Shown one piece after another: positions 1 to 7,983 of a stretch of 64,000 nt of DNA. Source of the stretch: an uncultured Aquimarina sp. (GTDB taxonomy: Bacteria > Bacteroidota > Bacteroidia > Flavobacteriales > Flavobacteriaceae); the NCBI GenBank assembly GCA_947500845.1, contig CANMTP010000017.1, forward strand, positions 1 through 64,000, given 5' to 3'. The first letter of the stretch is position 1, and each line of letters opens with the position of its first letter. The notes below the pieces were generated by a model. It was not told the origin of the DNA. It searched no databases and saw only the letters and a program-made list of their open reading frames with translations. Position numbers and translations under genes: made by a program.

Positions 1-222
1 GCAATCTTTTTGCTAGGAGTAGGAGTGTAGTTTCATAGTAGGCAGACTACTTCGTCCTGTCGTCCTCGTAGTGACGGGGTGCTTGTCATTGCGATTCGCC
101 TTAGCGAAGAAGCAATCTTTTTGCTAGGAGTAGGAGTGTGGTTTCATAGTAGGAAGACTACTTCGTCCTGTCGTCCTCGTAGTGACGGTGTTTTTGTTAT
201 TGCGATTCGGCTAAGCAAAGAA
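1..222. repeat. Tandem repeat, about 111-bp unit, two copies, cut by window edge
   Basis: The first copy (1-111) and the second (112 to about 222) are nearly identical over their first 90 bases and diverge towards the end of copy 2. Each unit contains an inverted repeat; in copy 1 it spans 88-116 with paired arms ATTGC/GCAAT and TTCGC/GCGAA around CTTA. It resembles the dispersed GTCATTGCGA-type intergenic repeats common in flavobacterial genomes. More copies may lie left of the window. A short open frame across it looks like repeat translation rather than a gene. Confidence 0.8.
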
Positions 223-237
223 CTACTATTTGAAACG

Positions 238-272
238 AAAAAAGGAACAAACTATAAGCGTTTGTTCCTTTT
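238..272 (-). terminator. Rho-independent terminator of the M14-M3 peptidase operon
   Basis: Perfect 13-bp stem (AAAAGGAACAAAC paired with GTTTGTTCCTTTT) around a 7-nt loop. Read on the minus strand it ends in a T run, about 30 bp past the stop codon of the M3 peptidase gene. Confidence 0.8.
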
Positions 273-301
273 ACAATGTTTTAATTGGATCAAAAAGTCA
301 A

Positions 302-2470
302 TTATGATTTAGTAACCGGAAACCCTCTGTCTTTCATCAAGGCTTCAATCTTGGCTTCGCGTCCTCTAAATTTTTTATAGGCTTCTGCGGGATCCATCGC
401 GTTACGTGGTGCAAATAGGTATTTTACCAATTTGGCGGCTACCTCTTTATCATAGAAACCACCCGGAGCTTCAGCAAAGGCCTCGGCAGCATCAGAGGTT
501 AATACATCGGCCCACATATACCCATAATAAGCGGTTGCATACCCTTCACCAGAGAATACATGACCAAAATGCGGTGTGCGATGACGCATCACTACTTCTT
601 TTGGCATGTTTAATTCTGCAAGGGTTACTTTTTCAAATTTGTCTGGATCTATATTTTCGGGATCGGCCAAATGAAATTTCATATCCATTAAAGCAGATGC
701 CAAATATTCTGTGGTCGCAAACCCCTGATTAAAAGTAGATGCTTTTTTAATCTTGTCGACCAATGCTTTGGGCATGGGTTCTCCTGTTTCATAATGTACC
801 AGATAATTGTTGATCACCTCGTCTGTAGATAGCCAGCGCTCTAACAATTGTGACTGAAACTCGGTATAATCACGTACCCCTCCATTCAACGTTGGATATC
901 GAACTTCTGAAGAAAAGAAATGCAGCGCATGACCAAATTCATGGAAAAACGTAGTGGCATCGTCCCAGGATACCAATACAGGCTCTCCCGGTGCAGGCTT
1001 TACAAAATTAGAGTTGTTCGATCCCAAAACGTTTTCTTTTCCGTCAAAAGTGGTATGACTTCTATAGGTGGTTGCCCAGGCTCCAGATCGTTTACCTGGT
1101 CGTGCAAAGGGATCGAGATACCATAAACCAATATGCTCTCCAGAGGTTTTATCGGTTACTTCCCAAACCTTTACATCTTCATGAAACACAGGAACTTTAC
1201 CCTCTGCTACCGGGGTAAATTTATAATTGAATAACTCACCCGCTACAAAAAACATAGCTTCTCGTAGTTTGTCTAGTTGTAAATATTGTTTTACTTCGTC
1301 TGAGTCAAGATCGTATTTCTTTTTTCTAACTTTTTCTGCATAATAGCGATAGTCCCAGGGTTCGATCGTGATGTTATCTCCGTTGGCATTGGCTACTGCC
1401 TGCATATCGGCTACTTCTTCTTTTACCCGTGCAATGGCAGCCGGCCATACGGCATTCATTAATTTCATGGCATTTTCTGGAGTTTTTGCCATTCGGTTTT
1501 GTAACCTCCATTCTGCATAATTATCATATCCTAATAATCCTACGCGTTCTTTTCTTAGTTTTAAGATTTTGGCGATGTTCTCGTTATTATCCTTGTCATC
1601 ACCATTATCTCCTCTGGAGTAGTAATTCTCCCATACTTTTTTGCGTAGTTCTCTTTCATCAGAGTAGGTAAGAAAAGGATCCATAGAAGATCTTGTATTG
1701 GTCACGGCATATTTACCTTCTTGTCCGCGATCGGCAGCAGCTTTTGCATAGGCTTTGATTAAAGGTTCTGATAAACCGCTTAATTGATCCTTGGTGAGAT
1801 AGGTCACGTACCCTTCTTCGTCTTCAAGAATATTATTAGAAAAATTAGTGTATAGCTCTGAAAGTTCTTTGTTAATTTCGGCATAACGTTTCTTTTTCTC
1901 TTCATCTAATTCTGCCCCGTTCATGGCAAAACCTTCGTATGTTAATTGAACCACGCGTTGTTGATCATCTTCGAGCGGATTTTTTAAAGAGTTTTCATAA
2001 ACGGTTTTAACTCTTTGGAATAATTTTTCATTTTGTGAAATTTTAGAACGAAACTCAGACAGTTTCGGAGCCATTTCTTGTTGAATTTTTCTGAATTCTG
2101 GGGATGACATATTGCTACTTAAAATGCCGTAGTAGGTAAATACCCTATCTAATGCTGATCCTGATTTTTCTAACGGAACAATGGTATTTTCAAAAGTAGG
2201 AGCTTCTGTACTATTTGCAATGTCATCGATCTCTTTAAGGCTTAATTCCATTCCTTTTTCGAGGGCAGGTTTCAGATCTTCCAGATTCATTTTGTCGAAT
2301 GCCGGAGTGCCTCCGTAAGGACCCGTCCATTCTGCTAATAGCACGTTTTCTGTACTTTCTGTTTCTGTTGATGTTTCCACAGTTTCTTTCTTTTGGTTAC
2401 AACTACTTAAAAACACTACGCCAGACAAAGCGATAGCTGTTAAGGTTGTAGAGATGTGAGTATTAGTCAT
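302..2470 (-). CDS. dcp: M3 family metallopeptidase lipoprotein (peptidyl-dipeptidase Dcp-like)
   Basis: A 722-residue zinc metallopeptidase of the thimet oligopeptidase/Dcp family, which removes dipeptides from C-termini or cleaves short peptides. The zinc motif HEFGHALH is at about residues 510-517, with the further glutamate ligand in DYTEFQSQ near 537. The N-terminus carries a lipoprotein signal with lipobox LSSC (Cys24), so it is probably membrane-anchored outside the cytoplasm; E. coli Dcp has no such signal. Length is normal for the family. It starts 13 bp after the stop of the upstream M14 peptidase and is probably co-transcribed with it, suggesting joint extracytoplasmic peptide scavenging. 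The family assignment is secure; exact specificity is inferred. Confidence 0.93.
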   Translation of the reverse strand: MTNTHISTTLTAIALSGVVFLSSCNQKKETVETSTETESTENVLLAEWTGPYGGTPAFDKMNLEDLKPALEKGMELSLKEIDDIANSTEAPTFENTIVPLEKSGSALDRVFTYYGILSSNMSSPEFRKIQQEMAPKLSEFRSKISQNEKLFQRVKTVYENSLKNPLEDDQQRVVQLTYEGFAMNGAELDEEKKKRYAEINKELSELYTNFSNNILEDEEGYVTYLTKDQLSGLSEPLIKAYAKAAADRGQEGKYAVTNTRSSMDPFLTYSDERELRKKVWENYYSRGDNGDDKDNNENIAKILKLRKERVGLLGYDNYAEWRLQNRMAKTPENAMKLMNAVWPAAIARVKEEVADMQAVANANGDNITIEPWDYRYYAEKVRKKKYDLDSDEVKQYLQLDKLREAMFFVAGELFNYKFTPVAEGKVPVFHEDVKVWEVTDKTSGEHIGLWYLDPFARPGKRSGAWATTYRSHTTFDGKENVLGSNNSNFVKPAPGEPVLVSWDDATTFFHEFGHALHFFSSEVRYPTLNGGVRDYTEFQSQLLERWLSTDEVINNYLVHYETGEPMPKALVDKIKKASTFNQGFATTEYLASALMDMKFHLADPENIDPDKFEKVTLAELNMPKEVVMRHRTPHFGHVFSGEGYATAYYGYMWADVLTSDAAEAFAEAPGGFYDKEVAAKLVKYLFAPRNAMDPAEAYKKFRGREAKIEALMKDRGFPVTKS

Positions 2471-2483
2471 GACAATTCAATTT

Positions 2484-4964
2484 TTATAGTCTAAATTTGT
2501 TATTGTTTGCAAAAAATATGGCATTCACAAAGAAAAGCTTTCCGTTTTCCCAGAAGGATCTAAACATAGGGTTATCTACCATATATAGTATACTTCCGCT
2601 ACCCATTCGTGCCTCTCCAAACACCAAAGAGTTATTCAGGTTTTCTAAAGCTTCAGTACCCGAAAATCCAGATACGTTCGTGGGGCTCTGTATATAGGCG
2701 ATGTTATAACCGTCTTTTAATAATTGATAAGAGCTGCTTCCTAATTTTAAACTAAAATAGGTGTCGTCGTACCCAAATGCCATAGGATGCGAGGCATCTA
2801 CTTTGGTTTTAAAAATACTGCCGGTAATAAAATCTTTAACACTTTCGCGTTCTCTTTCATCATACGGTATTAAATTACCAATAGTATCTTTTTTCTTTTC
2901 ATCGGGTGTATTCTTTTTAAGATCAAAACCTTCTTTATCGGCAAAAACGCCTACAGCCCTGGCTACTGCTATTAGTTTACCACCATCACGAACCCACTTT
3001 TTTAGCTTTTTAAGAATATTTTCGTCGATTAAACCATTATAATAGCCATTTGGCATAATAAGCACGTCATATTTACTTAGATCAACTCTTTTAAAGTAAT
3101 CGGTATCCATAGAGGTGATAGGATAGTGAAGTTGTTGTTCAAAAAAATGCCAAATTTCACCATAACTTAGAGAAGATACATAATCTCCTTTGAGTACAGC
3201 GATACGTTGATTATTGATCAATTTTACATCGGGCGAACCAAAATCAACACCTTTTGAAGCAAAACTGGAAGGTGCAGCATAGAGTTTACGTTTATGTTTG
3301 TTTGCAATATCAATCACCAGGGAATCATACTTCTTGTTTTTGATATTATCACTTTTGGTAATAATCAAACTTCCTTTTTTGAAGTTGTCACCGTTGTTAG
3401 AAAAATCTTTTTCAGTAAAGCGTACTCTGATATTGTTTTTAAGCAACTCTGCCATAAAGGCTGCATCATCAAGACTATTCCATTTGGTGATATATCCAGC
3501 TCCCGTAGCGTTGGCGCTATTACTTAAAGTATTTTGTGCTTTGCTTCCATTTGCAGGTACTAACGAAGTAGAGGCTATAGCTTCCAAACCATAGGCATGG
3601 GGGATGCTCCATGCGGTAATATCATAGGTTAATGGATTACTTAATTTGGCATCGGGTTCGAAAAGGACTTTAACCATCTTGCCTTTAGGTTGATTTGTAC
3701 TTACTACCAAAGCACCATTTGCATTAATGCTACCTGATTTATTTTCTCTAAAATTAAATCCGGAAACTTTTGTAGTATTCGCGAAACCATACCTTATCTC
3801 ATGCTTGTCAAGCAATCGGGTTAGTGCGTTAATCTTATCGGCTTCACCTGTAAGGACATAACTTTTATATTTTAAATCTGAATTATCAAAGAATTTCTTG
3901 AATTCTGTATTCAGCTTCGCTGCATTTTTTGAAGACATTTCAACGGTAGATAGTCCGGTCGTAGTGTGATGCAATGCACGATCTTTGAGGGTGAGCACAT
4001 ATCCTTCGTCAGTTTGTATACCTAATCCTGCACGACCATGCCCCGCTTGTTCGTATGTCATACCAATAGCTCCCATAAAAGTGGGGTAGGTATCCCCATA
4101 ACTTGGATATAATAAGTCGAAACGCTCTCGGGTGAAAAACAGCCAGCCTTCGGCATCAAAATATTTTGCATGATTTTTACCTATTTGTATCTGGAAATCG
4201 CGTTGCCATGGCGTTATGATTTCATGGAATGGCTCTGCAGCAGGTGCAAAGTAATAAGGCTCGTTGATACCTTGTTCATGAAAATCTACATGAATATGTG
4301 GCATCCAGGTATTATAAACTTTTAATCGTTGTGAGGTTTCTACCTGAGTGGCCCATGCCCAATCACGGTTGAGATCAAAAAGATAATGATTTGGTCTTCC
4401 TCCCGGCCATGGTTCATTGTGTTCAGTAGCACTTTGATCGGTATTATAAGGAGTCGCCTTTACTTGATTGTACCAATTTACATAACGATCACGTCCATCT
4501 GGGTTGATACACGGGTCCATAATCACCACGGTATTTTGTAACCAGTCTGATTTTTTTGTGATCAATTCATAAATGGTTTGCATAGCGGCCTCTGTACTCG
4601 AAGCTTCATTGCCATGTACATTATAGCTTAGCCATACAATAGCTTTTTCAGGAGTTGAAGAGCCTTCAATTATACCGGTATTTTTGAGATGATTCAGTCT
4701 TATGTTCTCAATATTTTTAAGATTTTCTTCAGAAGAAATGATCGCATAGGTTAGCGGTCTGCGCTCATTCGTTTTTCCGTAAGTGTGATAGGTCACCATA
4801 TTCGAATTATCAGCGACATGATTGAAATAATCGACAACATCGGCATGACGTGTAAATTGATCACCTATTTCATAACCTAAAAATTCTGCCAGTGATTTTA
4901 ATTTGACTTGTGAGTGCGTAAGCGTGACCGTTACAACGAAGAGTGTAAAGAGTAATTTTTGCAT
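2484..4964 (-). CDS. Secreted M14 family zinc carboxypeptidase with C-terminal GATase-like domain
   Basis: An 826-residue protein with a short N-terminal signal peptide (mature after about residue 18). The N-terminal half is an M14 carboxypeptidase domain: zinc ligands in the HGNEAS motif near residue 115 and in HIHVDFHEQG near 225, substrate-binding residues in NPDGRDRY, and the likely catalytic glutamate in GMTYEQAG. The C-terminal part (about 570 on) contains a class I glutamine-amidotransferase-like Rossmann region (DVLIMPNGYYNG, WVRDGGKLIAVARAVG) without an obvious catalytic nucleophile. That architecture is frequent in Bacteroidota M14 peptidases. It is the first gene of the two-gene operon with the M3 peptidase. 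Confidence 0.9.
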   Translation of the reverse strand: MQKLLFTLFVVTVTLTHSQVKLKSLAEFLGYEIGDQFTRHADVVDYFNHVADNSNMVTYHTYGKTNERRPLTYAIISSEENLKNIENIRLNHLKNTGIIEGSSTPEKAIVWLSYNVHGNEASSTEAAMQTIYELITKKSDWLQNTVVIMDPCINPDGRDRYVNWYNQVKATPYNTDQSATEHNEPWPGGRPNHYLFDLNRDWAWATQVETSQRLKVYNTWMPHIHVDFHEQGINEPYYFAPAAEPFHEIITPWQRDFQIQIGKNHAKYFDAEGWLFFTRERFDLLYPSYGDTYPTFMGAIGMTYEQAGHGRAGLGIQTDEGYVLTLKDRALHHTTTGLSTVEMSSKNAAKLNTEFKKFFDNSDLKYKSYVLTGEADKINALTRLLDKHEIRYGFANTTKVSGFNFRENKSGSINANGALVVSTNQPKGKMVKVLFEPDAKLSNPLTYDITAWSIPHAYGLEAIASTSLVPANGSKAQNTLSNSANATGAGYITKWNSLDDAAFMAELLKNNIRVRFTEKDFSNNGDNFKKGSLIITKSDNIKNKKYDSLVIDIANKHKRKLYAAPSSFASKGVDFGSPDVKLINNQRIAVLKGDYVSSLSYGEIWHFFEQQLHYPITSMDTDYFKRVDLSKYDVLIMPNGYYNGLIDENILKKLKKWVRDGGKLIAVARAVGVFADKEGFDLKKNTPDEKKKDTIGNLIPYDERERESVKDFITGSIFKTKVDASHPMAFGYDDTYFSLKLGSSSYQLLKDGYNIAYIQSPTNVSGFSGTEALENLNNSLVFGEARMGSGSILYMVDNPMFRSFWENGKLFFVNAIFFANNNKFRL

Positions 4965-5090
4965 TGATTGATTTAAATTTTAAAACTCGTAAAATACCGA
5001 GTTAAATTTAGGTTAGTATGTGTATTAACTAAAATTTAGGATTTACATTTACAATCTAATGTATATTTATCGTCTTAAAAAAAGTAGTAT

Positions 5091-6686
5091 ATGCCTAGTG
5101 ACTGTATTCCGTTTAGAGATACGAATTACTTTTCATCCCTTATTTGTGATTATTTAGACCAAAAAGCTGAATTTCAGCCGTTTTACAATCGTTTTCCCAA
5201 ACTTGAGAATTTTAAAGCTCAAATAGATGAAAAGCAGCAATCTTTCTCTCAGGAAAACAGAAAAGTATTAGTGGAATCTTTACAAAATCAATATAAGGGT
5301 ATTACCATTTCTGATGCTACCAAGGAAAATATTGAGTCTTTACAACAGTCCTCAACATATACGATTACCACAGGGCATCAATTAAACCTTTTTACAGGAC
5401 CTCTTTATTTTTTATACAAGATCATTTCTACGATTAATTTGACCAGGGTTTTAAAAGAAAAGTATCCTAAACATGATTTTGTACCTGTTTATTGGATGGC
5501 TACTGAAGATCATGATTTTGATGAGATCAACTATTTCAATCTCTTCGGAAAAAAAATACAATGGAATCGTGATGATGGTGGTGCTGTAGGAGTCTTTGAT
5601 ACCCAGGGACTAGATAAAGTATTCGAAGTTTTTTCTTCGGAAATTGGTATGGGAAACCATGCAGAACAACTAAAATCCCTTTTTGAAAACGCTTATATAA
5701 AGCATACTACTCTCGCTGAAGCAACACGATATCTGGCTAATGAGCTATTTAGTACGTATGGTTTGGTGATCATCGATGGTGACGATCGAGAATTGAAACG
5801 TCTTTTTATCCCTTTTGTAGAAAAAGAACTTACAGAAGAAGTATCGTACACCAATGTACTCCCAAAGGCAAATGCTCTAGAAGAGTTAGGATATAAAGTG
5901 CAGGTAAACCCCAGGGAAATTAATCTTTTTTATCTGGCAGAGGGCGTTCGTGAGCGTATCATTGAACAAGAGGGTAGCTATTTTGTAAACGAAACAGAAA
6001 TACGTTGGAGCAAGAGTGAGCTAATAAAACACCTCCATGAGGTGCCCGAGCGATTTAGTCCTAATGTGATGATGCGACCACTGTATCAAGAGGTAATTTT
6101 GCCCAACCTTTGCTATATAGGTGGGGGAGGAGAATTAGCCTATTGGTTTGAGTTGAAAGATTATTTTAAAGCCGTTAAAGTGCCTTTTCCGATGTTATTA
6201 CTACGTAATTCGGTATTGATTCAGACCCAAAAACAAGCAGAAAAAATCGAAAAACTTAATATTTCAGATACAGAATTGTTCTTAAAACAGCATGAGTTGA
6301 TCAATCGAAAGGTGCGACAAATATCAAACATAGATATTAATTTTGAGCCGCAGCGCAAACATTTACAAGAACAGTTCGAGGAAATGTATAAATTAGCAGA
6401 ACAAACTGATGTCACTTTTCTGGATGCAGTAAAAGCTCAGGAAGTAAAACAACTTAAAGGATTGGATATGCTGGAGAAACGTTTGTTAAAAGCACAGCGT
6501 CGCAAACTAAGTGATCATGTAAAACGATTAACGGCTATTCAAAACGAATTGTTTCCTAATCAAAGCTTACAAGAACGTACTACAAACTTCTCTGAGATGT
6601 ATTTGGAATATGGCGAGGATTTGATTCCAACTCTAATCGAGCATCTTGATCCATTCAAAGGAGAATTTATCGTTATTAAAAAATAG
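5091..6686 (+). CDS. bshC: Bacillithiol biosynthesis cysteine-adding enzyme BshC
   Basis: A 531-residue cytoplasmic protein matching BshC in full length. BshC is assigned the last step of bacillithiol synthesis, joining cysteine to glucosaminyl-malate. Recognisable features are the N-terminal nucleotide-binding-like core with TTGHQLNLFTGPLYFLYK (about residues 94-112), the WMATEDHDFDEI motif (about 135-147), and the helical coiled-coil region (about 385-485). The start ATG lies next to a TATATTTA box about 30 bp upstream. bshA and bshB are not in the window, as is usual because the genes are scattered. Bacillithiol is a common low-molecular-weight thiol in Bacteroidota. Confidence 0.95.
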   Translation: MPSDCIPFRDTNYFSSLICDYLDQKAEFQPFYNRFPKLENFKAQIDEKQQSFSQENRKVLVESLQNQYKGITISDATKENIESLQQSSTYTITTGHQLNLFTGPLYFLYKIISTINLTRVLKEKYPKHDFVPVYWMATEDHDFDEINYFNLFGKKIQWNRDDGGAVGVFDTQGLDKVFEVFSSEIGMGNHAEQLKSLFENAYIKHTTLAEATRYLANELFSTYGLVIIDGDDRELKRLFIPFVEKELTEEVSYTNVLPKANALEELGYKVQVNPREINLFYLAEGVRERIIEQEGSYFVNETEIRWSKSELIKHLHEVPERFSPNVMMRPLYQEVILPNLCYIGGGGELAYWFELKDYFKAVKVPFPMLLLRNSVLIQTQKQAEKIEKLNISDTELFLKQHELINRKVRQISNIDINFEPQRKHLQEQFEEMYKLAEQTDVTFLDAVKAQEVKQLKGLDMLEKRLLKAQRRKLSDHVKRLTAIQNELFPNQSLQERTTNFSEMYLEYGEDLIPTLIEHLDPFKGEFIVIKK

Positions 6687-6978
6687 AATATCTAAAATCA
6701 GGGTGTTTAATTTTTATAATGGAGTTATTTTACTTCAAAATCATTTGTATAAGCTGACTCAATGGTTCCCTATCACTTAGATAGTTTATAAAGTGATGGA
6801 GAATACATAAAATAAAGCGGATTTTATTGTTGATGTGGTATCTTCAATACTCTGATATTTTCAGATCGATAAAACTGTGTTATAAAAATGATAAGAATAC
6901 ATATAATTGCTAATTCCAAATCTGGATAAATTAATTTTATCATTAGAATAACTAGGGAAAACCTTTAAATCTATTTTT
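6687..6978. other. Intergenic region after bshC, with an inverted repeat
   Basis: AT-rich spacer with no convincing gene. An inverted repeat ATCACTT/AAGTGAT with a 12-nt spacer lies at 6772-6797, but no T run follows, so it is not a clear terminator. Confidence 0.4.
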
Positions 6979-7167
6979 ATGAATACAATAGCAATACGTA
7001 AGAACGATACAAACGTTAAAATGTCTTCTGATTTTGAGAATTATAGCCAAAAAAGAAATAAGACTTCTTTATCTAATGTATTTGATGTTTCAATTTCAGA
7101 AGCCACCTTCGAATTTTCAAAAGAAATGCAACGGTATACGATACAATGCTTTAACACATATTCTTAG
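6979..7167 (+). CDS. Small hypothetical protein (62 aa)
   Basis: A 62-residue open frame beginning at ATG. It is hydrophilic, rich in Asn, Ser, Thr and Phe, with no signal peptide, membrane segment or recognised motif and a single cysteine near the C-terminus. It is isolated between bshC and the convergent flavin oxidase gene, without a close promoter or terminator I can point to. Its status as a real gene is uncertain; the frame is short enough to arise by chance in AT-rich DNA. Confidence 0.3.
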   Translation: MNTIAIRKNDTNVKMSSDFENYSQKRNKTSLSNVFDVSISEATFEFSKEMQRYTIQCFNTYS

Positions 7168-7328
7168 TATCAATATTTTTTAATAAAAATATTAAAATGA
7201 AGTACGCTTTGTAGTTGGTCAAAAATACTTTCTAAATTTTGCGCTATACGCGAAAAAATTGACTGGACAATCGTATGTAAATTAAGGTAATACAATACTG
7301 TATACAAAGGATGTTTAGATTCACACGA

Positions 7329-7874
7329 TCAAGGCACCAGAAAAGATCCCTCCCATTCGTTCTTTTCTTTCTCAAATAACACACGAATGTGGGCTGGTCT
7401 TTTTAAACGCAGGTATTCAATTTTATCGGGAATTAATTTAACAGCGGTAAAGAAGTGTTTTTCTTCCAGAAAGTCTACCTGCTCGGGATTCTTAATTTCT
7501 TCACCAGGAGCCAACTGAGTGGTATAATCTTTTCTTGATTTTTGAGGGACCTGTTCCCAAATCTTTTTTAGGGTACTGTCATCAGTAATAATCTCAGCTT
7601 TCGCTCTTATTGAGAGTTGAATTAATCTGTCAGCATCAAGAAAAAGAAGACTTACTGTGTTATGTTCATTAATATGAGTAATTTTTTTTGATCTTTTATC
7701 GGTATATAGAGTAAGGTTTAATTGTTCATCTATATCCCGAAGTACAACAGTTCTTAATCTTGGAGTACCATTAATACTTGAGGTTCCTAGTGTGAAATAC
7801 CTAAACGGGTGTCCCGTCGTTTTGGTGGCTTTTTTAAGATCGTTTATAATGGTAGAGAAGATGATTTCGGTCAT
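7329..7874 (-). CDS. Pyridoxamine 5'-phosphate oxidase family FMN-binding protein
   Basis: A 181-residue protein with the split-barrel FMN-binding fold of the PNPOx family. The N-terminal stretch GTPRLRTVVLRDID followed by LYTDKRSKKITHI is the typical FMN-phosphate and dimer-interface region; the middle segment (AKAEIITDD, IWEQVPQKSRKDY) and the C-terminal strand (IRVLFEKEKNEWEGSFLVP) fit the Alr4036-like subgroup. True PdxH usually ends in a conserved Arg-Leu-Pro-type motif that is absent here, so vitamin B6 oxidase activity should not be assumed. It may be a flavin-dependent oxidoreductase of unknown substrate. Confidence 0.82.
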   Translation of the reverse strand: MTEIIFSTIINDLKKATKTTGHPFRYFTLGTSSINGTPRLRTVVLRDIDEQLNLTLYTDKRSKKITHINEHNTVSLLFLDADRLIQLSIRAKAEIITDDSTLKKIWEQVPQKSRKDYTTQLAPGEEIKNPEQVDFLEEKHFFTAVKLIPDKIEYLRLKRPAHIRVLFEKEKNEWEGSFLVP

Positions 7875-7930
7875 TGGTAATAATAATTGTGGTTATTCTT
7901 ATAAAGTTAATCAATTTATAAAGGAGGATC

Positions 7931-7957
7931 AAAAAAAGGCATCCAAATTTGGATGCC
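7931..7957 (-). terminator. Terminator of the cytolysin gene
   Basis: A perfect 20-bp palindrome, GGCATCCAAATTTGGATGCC, at 7938-7957. Read on the minus strand it is followed directly by a seven-T run, 26 bp downstream of the cytolysin stop codon. This makes the cytolysin a transcription unit with its own end. Confidence 0.85.
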
Positions 7958-7983
7958 TCTTCATAACTAATTCGACATAGTAT

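Noticed and set aside
79..312. 77-codon open frame at the left edge
   Set aside because: Translation of the tandem repeat; sequence repeats itself and has no protein features.
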